Source: Streptomyces sp. HUAS ZL42 (GTDB taxonomy: Bacteria > Actinomycetota > Actinomycetes > Streptomycetales > Streptomycetaceae). From it: 64,000 bases of DNA. Both the position numbers and the translations under genes were made by a program. The notes beneath the pieces are model-generated. The model was not told the origin of the DNA. It worked only from the letters and a program-made list of their open reading frames with translations, and made no database searches. Below, piece by piece: positions 59,147 through 64,000 of the stretch (position 1 is the first letter of the stretch; the number at the start of each line of letters is the position of its first letter). The stretch spans positions 8,405,001-8,469,000 of the forward strand of contig NZ_CP160403.1 in the NCBI RefSeq assembly GCF_040782645.1. Reading direction: 5' to 3'.

Positions 59147-59776
59147 ATGGCCCGCGTATCCCAGGAACACCTCGACGCCCGCCGCCGTCAGATCCTCGAC
59201 GGCGCCGCGCTCTGCTTCGCCCGCAACGGCTTCCACGCCACGTCCATGCAGGACGTGCTGAAGGAGGTCGACCTCTCGGCCGGGGCGGTGTACCGCTACT
59301 TCAGCGGCAAGGAGGAGCTGATCGCCGCGATCGTCGGCGAGGTGCTCGGCGGGGTCCGTGCGGCCTTCGAAGAGGCGTCACGGCAGAGCCCGCCACCACC
59401 GCCGGACCTCCTCGTGGGCTCCGTGCTCAGCCGTACGCTCGCCCTGCGCGAGAACCTGACCGTCGACGGGGAGCCTGCCTACCCGCGGCTGGTCGTCCAG
59501 GTCTGGACCGAGACGCTGCGCAACGAGCAGTTGGCGGCCGTCCTGCGGGAGGGGTACGGCGCGGTGCGCGCGGCCTGGGTGAGGATCGTCGAGTCCTACC
59601 AGGACACCGGGATGATGCGGCCGGACCTCCCGGCGGACGACGTCGCACGGACCATGATCGCCACGGTGACGGGGTTCATCGCACAACAGTCCCTGTTCGG
59701 GCGCGCCCCGGTCGAGGTGCTCCAGAACGGTCTACGGGCATTGACGAGCGTGTCGGCCCCGCAGAAGGAGGCCTGA
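59147..59776 (+). CDS. TetR-family regulator
   Basis: 209 residues from ATG 59147. N-terminal helix-turn-helix: RRRQILDGAALCFARNGFHA, SMQDVLKEVDLSAGAVYRYF. The C-terminal ligand domain is of the TetR_C_6 type (PRLVVQVWTETLRNEQLAAV). Divergent from the membrane protein it presumably represses; a promoter and operator stand right before it. The ligand is unknown. Confidence 0.92.
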   Translation: MARVSQEHLDARRRQILDGAALCFARNGFHATSMQDVLKEVDLSAGAVYRYFSGKEELIAAIVGEVLGGVRAAFEEASRQSPPPPPDLLVGSVLSRTLALRENLTVDGEPAYPRLVVQVWTETLRNEQLAAVLREGYGAVRAAWVRIVESYQDTGMMRPDLPADDVARTMIATVTGFIAQQSLFGRAPVEVLQNGLRALTSVSAPQKEA

Positions 59777-59907
59777 GTGGATCACAGCTCGGTTAACTTG
59801 CCTGAAATGCGGTCCAACTAGCCTGCCGATCCACGCCACCAGGGACTTTGCCCGGTGGCCGAGGCAACCGGGCCCCGCACGGTCCGGGCGAGGATGTGAG
59901 GTGGGAC

Positions 59908-60210
59908 GTGCAACTGACCCCGCACGAGCAGGAGAGGCTGCTGATCCACGTGGCGGCCGACGTGGCGGAGAAGCGGCGGGCGCGCGGGCTGAAGCTGAAC
60001 CACCCCGAGGCCGTCGCGCTCATCACGTCGCACATCCTCGAAGGCGCGCGTGACGGCCGTACCGTCGCGGAGCTCATGTCCTCCGGACGCAAGCTGCTCA
60101 CCCGGGACGACGTCATGGAAGGCGTCCCCGAGATGATCCACGACGTCCAGGTCGAGGCGACCTTCCCGGACGGCACCAAGCTCGTCACCGTCCACGACCC
60201 GATCGTCTGA
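59908..60210 (+). CDS. ureA: urease subunit gamma
   Basis: 100 residues from GTG 59908, the standard UreA length: [60 protein letters not shown]. It forms the urease trimer with UreB and UreC. First gene of ureABCFGD; GTGAGGTGGGAC precedes it. The 130-bp leader shows no clear nitrogen-control (GlnR) box that I can recognise. Confidence 0.95.
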   Translation: MQLTPHEQERLLIHVAADVAEKRRARGLKLNHPEAVALITSHILEGARDGRTVAELMSSGRKLLTRDDVMEGVPEMIHDVQVEATFPDGTKLVTVHDPIV

Positions 60211-60220
60211 GGGAGCCTCG

Positions 60221-60532
60221 ATGATTCCCGGAGAGATCCTGTTCGCCGAGGACCCGATCGTCTACAACTCGGGCCGCGAGGTCACCCGGCTGACCGTCCT
60301 CAACGCCGCCGACCGCCCTGTCCAGGTCGGCTCCCACTACCACTTCGCCGAGGCCAACCCCGGCCTGGAGTTCGACCGCGCCGCCGCGCGCGGCAAGCGG
60401 CTGAACGTCGCCGCCGGCACCGCCGTGCGCTTCGAGCCCGGGATCCCCGTCGACGTCGAACTCGTCCCGCTCACCGGCGCCCGTGTGGTGCCCGGGCTGC
60501 GCGGGGAGACCGGAGGTGCCCTCGATGCCTGA
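60221..60532 (+). CDS. ureB: urease subunit beta
   Basis: 103 residues: [57 protein letters not shown]. Complete and typical. It starts 10 bp after ureA with GAGGGAGCCTCG ahead and overlaps ureC by 8 bp, so the three structural subunits are coupled. Confidence 0.96.
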   Translation: MIPGEILFAEDPIVYNSGREVTRLTVLNAADRPVQVGSHYHFAEANPGLEFDRAAARGKRLNVAAGTAVRFEPGIPVDVELVPLTGARVVPGLRGETGGALDA

Positions 60533-62246
60533 GATCTCGCGCGCCGCGTACGCCGACCTGTTCGGCCCCACCACCGGCGACCGCATCCGGCTCGCCGACA
60601 CCGACCTGTTGATCGAGATCGAGGAGGACCGCTCCGGCGGTCCCGGACTCGCCGGTGACGAGGCCGTGTTCGGCGGCGGCAAGGTCATCCGCGAATCCAT
60701 GGGCCAGGCGCGTGCTACGCGCGCAGACGGCACGCCGGACACCGTCATCACGGGCGTCGTCATCGTCGATCACTGGGGTGTGGTGAAGGCCGACGTCGGC
60801 ATTCGCGACGGCCGGATCACCGGGATCGGCAAGGCGGGCAACCCGGACACCATGGACGGGGTGCACCCGGATCTGGTGATCGGACCGGAGACCGAGGTCA
60901 TCGCGGGCAACGGACGGATCCTGACGGCGGGCGCCATCGACGCGCACGTGCACTTCATCTGCCCGCAGATCGCCGACGAGGCACTGTCCGCCGGAATCAC
61001 GACGCTGGTCGGCGGCGGCACCGGACCGGCGGAGGGCTCGAAGGCGACCACCGTCACGCCCGGCCCTTGGCATCTGGCCCGGATGCTGGAGGCGATGGAG
61101 CAGTACCCGCTCAACATCGGCTTCCTCGGCAAGGGCAACACCGTCTCGCACGAGGCGATGCTCTCGCAGATCCGCGGCGGCGCACTGGGGCTGAAGCTGC
61201 ACGAGGACTGGGGCTCCACCCCGGCCGTCATCGACGCCTCGCTGACCGTCGCCGAACAGACCGGCATCCAGATCGCCATCCACACGGACACGCTGAACGA
61301 GGCCGGTTTCGTCGGGGACACACTCGCCGCGATCGGCGGGCGCGGCATCCACGCCTACCACACCGAGGGCGCGGGCGGCGGGCACGCGCCGGACATCATG
61401 ACCGTGGTGTCCGAGCCGCACGTGCTGCCCAGCTCCACGAACCCGACGCGGCCGTTCACCGTCAACACCGCCGAGGAACACCTCGACATGCTGATGGTGT
61501 GCCACCACCTCAACCCGGCGGTGCCGGAGGACCTGGCCTTCGCCGAGTCCCGGATCCGGCCGTCGACGATCGGGGCGGAGGACATCCTGCACGACCTGGG
61601 GGCCATCTCCATCATCTCGTCCGACTCCCAGGCCATGGGGCGCGTGGGCGAGGTCGTCATGCGGACCTGGCAGACGGCGCACGTGATGAAGCGGCGCAGG
61701 GGCGCGCTGCCCGGTGACGGGCGTGCGGACAACCGGCGGGTGCGGCGGTACGTCGCCAAGTACACGATCAATCCGGCACTCGCGCAGGGCCTCGCTCGTG
61801 AGATCGGGTCGGTGGAGACCGGGAAGCTCGCCGATCTCGTGCTGTGGGAACCCGCGTTCTTCGGCGTGAAGCCGCACCTCGTCATCAAGGGCGGACAGAT
61901 CGCGTACGCGCAGATGGGCGACGCGAACGCCTCGATCCCCACGCCGCAGCCGATCCTGCCGCGTCCGATGTACGGGGCGATCGGGCGGGCGCCGGCCTCC
62001 AACTCGTTCAACTTCGTGGCGCCGTTGGCGATCGAGGACGGGCTGCCGGAGCGGCTCCGGCTGGGCAAGCGCTTCGTCGCGATCGAGTCGACGCGTGGGG
62101 TCACCAAGGCCGATATGCGCGAGAACGACGCGCGGCCCGAGGTGCGGGTCGATCCCGACAGCTTCGCCGTGCACATCGACGGGGAACTCGTCGAGGCGAC
62201 ACCGGCGGCCGAACTGCCCATGGCACAGCGGTACTTCCTCTTCTGA
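60525..62246 (+). CDS. ureC: urease subunit alpha
   Basis: 573 residues, catalytic subunit hydrolysing urea to ammonia and carbamate. Nickel ligands in [12 protein letters not shown], the carbamylated Lys in GLKLHEDWG, further His in [11 protein letters not shown] and [12 protein letters not shown], and the mobile-flap Cys-His in LMVCHHLNP are all present. Normal length and uninterrupted. Cytoplasmic. Confidence 0.98.
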   Translation: MPEISRAAYADLFGPTTGDRIRLADTDLLIEIEEDRSGGPGLAGDEAVFGGGKVIRESMGQARATRADGTPDTVITGVVIVDHWGVVKADVGIRDGRITGIGKAGNPDTMDGVHPDLVIGPETEVIAGNGRILTAGAIDAHVHFICPQIADEALSAGITTLVGGGTGPAEGSKATTVTPGPWHLARMLEAMEQYPLNIGFLGKGNTVSHEAMLSQIRGGALGLKLHEDWGSTPAVIDASLTVAEQTGIQIAIHTDTLNEAGFVGDTLAAIGGRGIHAYHTEGAGGGHAPDIMTVVSEPHVLPSSTNPTRPFTVNTAEEHLDMLMVCHHLNPAVPEDLAFAESRIRPSTIGAEDILHDLGAISIISSDSQAMGRVGEVVMRTWQTAHVMKRRRGALPGDGRADNRRVRRYVAKYTINPALAQGLAREIGSVETGKLADLVLWEPAFFGVKPHLVIKGGQIAYAQMGDANASIPTPQPILPRPMYGAIGRAPASNSFNFVAPLAIEDGLPERLRLGKRFVAIESTRGVTKADMRENDARPEVRVDPDSFAVHIDGELVEATPAAELPMAQRYFLF

Positions 62247-62269
62247 CGGGCCGGAAGGTGCGGATCGCG

Positions 62270-62944
62270 ATGTCACGGGCAGCACTTCTCGTCCTGGCCG
62301 ACGGCCGCTTTCCCGCCGGGGGGCATGCGCACTCCGGCGGGGCGGAGGCGGCCGTCAAGGCCGGACGCGTCACCGGAGCGGCGAGTCTGGAGGACTTCTG
62401 CCGGGGCCGGCTGCACACGGCGGGGCTGGTCGCGGCGGCGGTGGCCGCGGCGGCCGCACTCGGTGTGTCGCCTTCGGTGTTGGACGCGGCAGCGGATGCG
62501 CGGACGCCGTCGCCCGCGTTGCGGGTCGCGGCGCGCAAGCTGGGGCGGCAGTTGATGCGTGCCGCTCGCGCGACATGGCCGTCCGCGGAACTCGACGCCG
62601 TGGCGCGGGAGTTTCCCAAGGGGGTGCATCAGCCGGTGGTGCTCGGGCTTGCGGCGCGGGCGGCGGGGCTGGGGGCGCAGGAGGCTGCGTACTGTGCGGC
62701 GTACGAGAGTGTGAGTGGGCCGGCGTCGGCGACGGTGCGGTTGCTGAGTCTGGATCCGTTCGACGCCACCGCGGTGCTGGCTCGGCTGGCGCCGGAGGTG
62801 GATCGCGTGGTGGATCGGGCGGTGGAGGCGGCTCGGAGGGTCGTCGAGGACGGGGTCGATGCCTTGCCGGCTGCTTCTGCGCCGTTGCTGGAGATCGGGG
62901 CGGAGGTGCATGCGGCCTGGGCCGTACGGCTGTTTGCGTCGTAG
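62270..62944 (+). CDS. ureF: urease accessory protein UreF
   Basis: 224 residues from ATG 62270. Helical nickel-delivery partner that binds UreD-urease and UreG: LLVLADGRFPAGGHAHSGGA near the start, FPKGVHQPVVLGLAARAAGL and SVSGPASATVRLLSLDPFDA further on. Low sequence conservation is usual for UreF; the context fixes the call. ureG follows after 81 bp. Confidence 0.92.
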   Translation: MSRAALLVLADGRFPAGGHAHSGGAEAAVKAGRVTGAASLEDFCRGRLHTAGLVAAAVAAAAALGVSPSVLDAAADARTPSPALRVAARKLGRQLMRAARATWPSAELDAVAREFPKGVHQPVVLGLAARAAGLGAQEAAYCAAYESVSGPASATVRLLSLDPFDATAVLARLAPEVDRVVDRAVEAARRVVEDGVDALPAASAPLLEIGAEVHAAWAVRLFAS

Positions 62945-63025
62945 GGGGTTGTGCCCCCGCCGAACCCTTGCCCAACCACCCCCCGACCCGGTCGGACAAG
63001 AGGGCACCCCATTAGGAGCCGTTTC

Positions 63026-63703
63026 ATGCACCTCGACCACACCCACCAAGGCCCCTCCGCCGTGAGCGCCGATGCTCGCCGTCCCGACGGTTCGCGGCGG
63101 GCCCTGCGTATCGGGCTCGGCGGGCCCGTGGGGTCCGGGAAGACCGCGACCGTCGCCGCGCTGTGCCGGGCCCTGCGGGACGAGTTGTCCCTCGCCGTCG
63201 TCACGAACGACATCTACACGCGTGAGGATGCGGAGTTCCTGCTGCGGGAGGCCGTGCTGCCCCCCGAGCGGATCACCGCCGTGGAGACGGGTGCCTGTCC
63301 GCACACCGCGATCCGGGACGACATCTCCGCCAATCTGGAAGCGGTGGAGGATCTGGAGGACGAGGTCGGGCCGCTCGATCTCATTCTCGTCGAGTCCGGC
63401 GGGGACAACCTCACCGCCACCTTCTCCAAGGGGCTCGTCGACGCTCAGATCTTCGTGATCGACGTGGCCGGCGGCGACGACATTCCGCGCAAGGGCGGGC
63501 CCGGCGTCACCACCGCCGACCTGCTCGTCGTCAACAAGACGGACCTCGCCCCTTACGTCGGCTCCGACCTCGGGCGGATGGCGGCCGACGCCAAGACCCA
63601 GCGGGCCGAACTGCCCGTCGTCTTCCAGTCGCTCAGGAGCGAGGCCGGGGCAAGGGACGTGGCCCAGTGGGTGCGGGCGCAGCTCGCCGCGTGGACGGCA
63701 TGA
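63026..63703 (+). CDS. ureG: urease accessory GTPase UreG
   Basis: 225 residues from ATG 63026. SIMIBI GTPase: P-loop [12 protein letters not shown], nickel-binding [13 protein letters not shown] (the CPH motif), [11 protein letters not shown] and [10 protein letters not shown] for guanine. It powers nickel insertion into the urease site. A His-containing leader (MHLDHTHQG) may hold metal. Its stop overlaps the ureD start in ATGA. Confidence 0.97.
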   Translation: MHLDHTHQGPSAVSADARRPDGSRRALRIGLGGPVGSGKTATVAALCRALRDELSLAVVTNDIYTREDAEFLLREAVLPPERITAVETGACPHTAIRDDISANLEAVEDLEDEVGPLDLILVESGGDNLTATFSKGLVDAQIFVIDVAGGDDIPRKGGPGVTTADLLVVNKTDLAPYVGSDLGRMAADAKTQRAELPVVFQSLRSEAGARDVAQWVRAQLAAWTA

Positions 63704-64000
63704 CCGCGGGGACGACGGGGGTCCGGGCGACTGCCAGGATCCGCGCGCAGGCAGACGGCCGGAACGGGACCGCCCTGCCGGTGCTCGAGGGCGAGGGGCC
63801 GCTGGCCCCGCGACGGACGCGGGGGAGCGGTACCGAGGCACGGGTCCTGCTCGTGGGGGCCATGAGCGGTCCGCTCGGCGGCGACCACTTCACTGTGCGT
63901 GCGGAGGTCGAGGAAGGCGCCCGGCTGCGCGTCGGGTCGGCCGCCGCCACCATCGCGCTGCCCGGGCAGGCGAAGGGCGAGGCACGGTACGACGTGCGGC
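63700..64000 (+). CDS. ureD: urease accessory protein UreD, 3' end outside window
   Basis: About 100 codons visible from ATG 63700, coupled to ure[21 protein letters not shown] and GPLAPRRTR, then [20 protein letters not shown] and [10 protein letters not shown] match the beta-rich N-terminus of UreD/UreH, the scaffold that docks on urease. The window ends at about 40 percent of the usual length, so integrity of the rest is unknown. Confidence 0.9.
   Translation, partial: MTAGTTGVRATARIRAQADGRNGTALPVLEGEGPLAPRRTRGSGTEARVLLVGAMSGPLGGDHFTVRAEVEEGARLRVGSAAATIALPGQAKGEARYDVR

Noticed and set aside
59777..59907. Nitrogen-control promoter for urease
   Set aside because: TTGCCT and TAGCCT are only 15 bp apart and no GlnR-type a/b box pair could be recognised.

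Overview
The window is chromosomal DNA of a Streptomyces-like actinomycete. The evidence is very high GC, GTG and TTG starts, several XRE(Scr1)/DUF397 regulator pairs, an F420-type oxidoreductase, DasR-type GntR regulation, a c-di-AMP riboswitch ahead of a cell-wall hydrolase, and a biotin and a urease cluster on one chromosome arm. No tRNA, rRNA or CRISPR array was seen.

Left flank (1-8366). An alpha/beta hydrolase is cut by the window edge. Next come an F420/NADP oxidoreductase, a GntR regulator with a dre-like operator in its promoter, a degenerate hexamer tract and a ROK regulator. A decaying locus follows: one deletion removed the 5' ends of a LuxR response regulator and of a divergent ABC ATPase, and the ATPase also carries a frameshift and its permease an internal deletion. 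A mug-type DNA glycosylase and purB complete the flank.

Integrated element (about 8376-35710, 27.3 kb). This is an actinomycete integrative and conjugative element (AICE) inserted directly at the purB start codon. Its ends share the 15-bp near-repeat GTAGACGGANTNTAC. The left arm has an HTH repressor facing a rightward transfer operon (DUF6907 proteins, Spd-like membrane proteins, a small Cys protein, an FtsK/TraB translocase), then DUF5753/DUF397 and XRE regulators. The middle holds a leftward cargo block with a 1423-residue tape-measure protein that carries a C40 peptidase but has no other virion gene, a serine recombinase, and an array of different palindromes. The right arm runs leftwards: excisionase-like HTH proteins, an ART-like protein, a primase-polymerase, a helicase, a 460-bp iteron region (candidate origin) and six small phage-like genes. 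A divergent XRE regulator and a tyrosine integrase sit at the right end.

Right flank (35726-64000). DUF4326 protein, SGNH hydrolase, two CNNM/CBS membrane proteins, GNAT, LLM oxidoreductase, a MacB-type ABC exporter, a ribbon-helix-helix/Doc-like pair with a palindromic operator, a methyltransferase, a secreted lipase facing a large LuxR regulator, bioD-bioA-bioB and divergent bioF, an XRE/DUF397/HATPase set, a riboswitch-controlled NlpC/P60 hydrolase, a ClpP paralogue, a TetR/membrane-protein pair with two matching operators, and ureABCFGD, cut in ureD. A fresh 233-bp tandem duplication lies between the LuxR gene and bioD.

The most unusual material is the element: insertion into the purB promoter with replacement of the -10 box, a lone tape-measure/peptidase in a conjugative element, the palindrome array, the iteron region and the ART-like protein.
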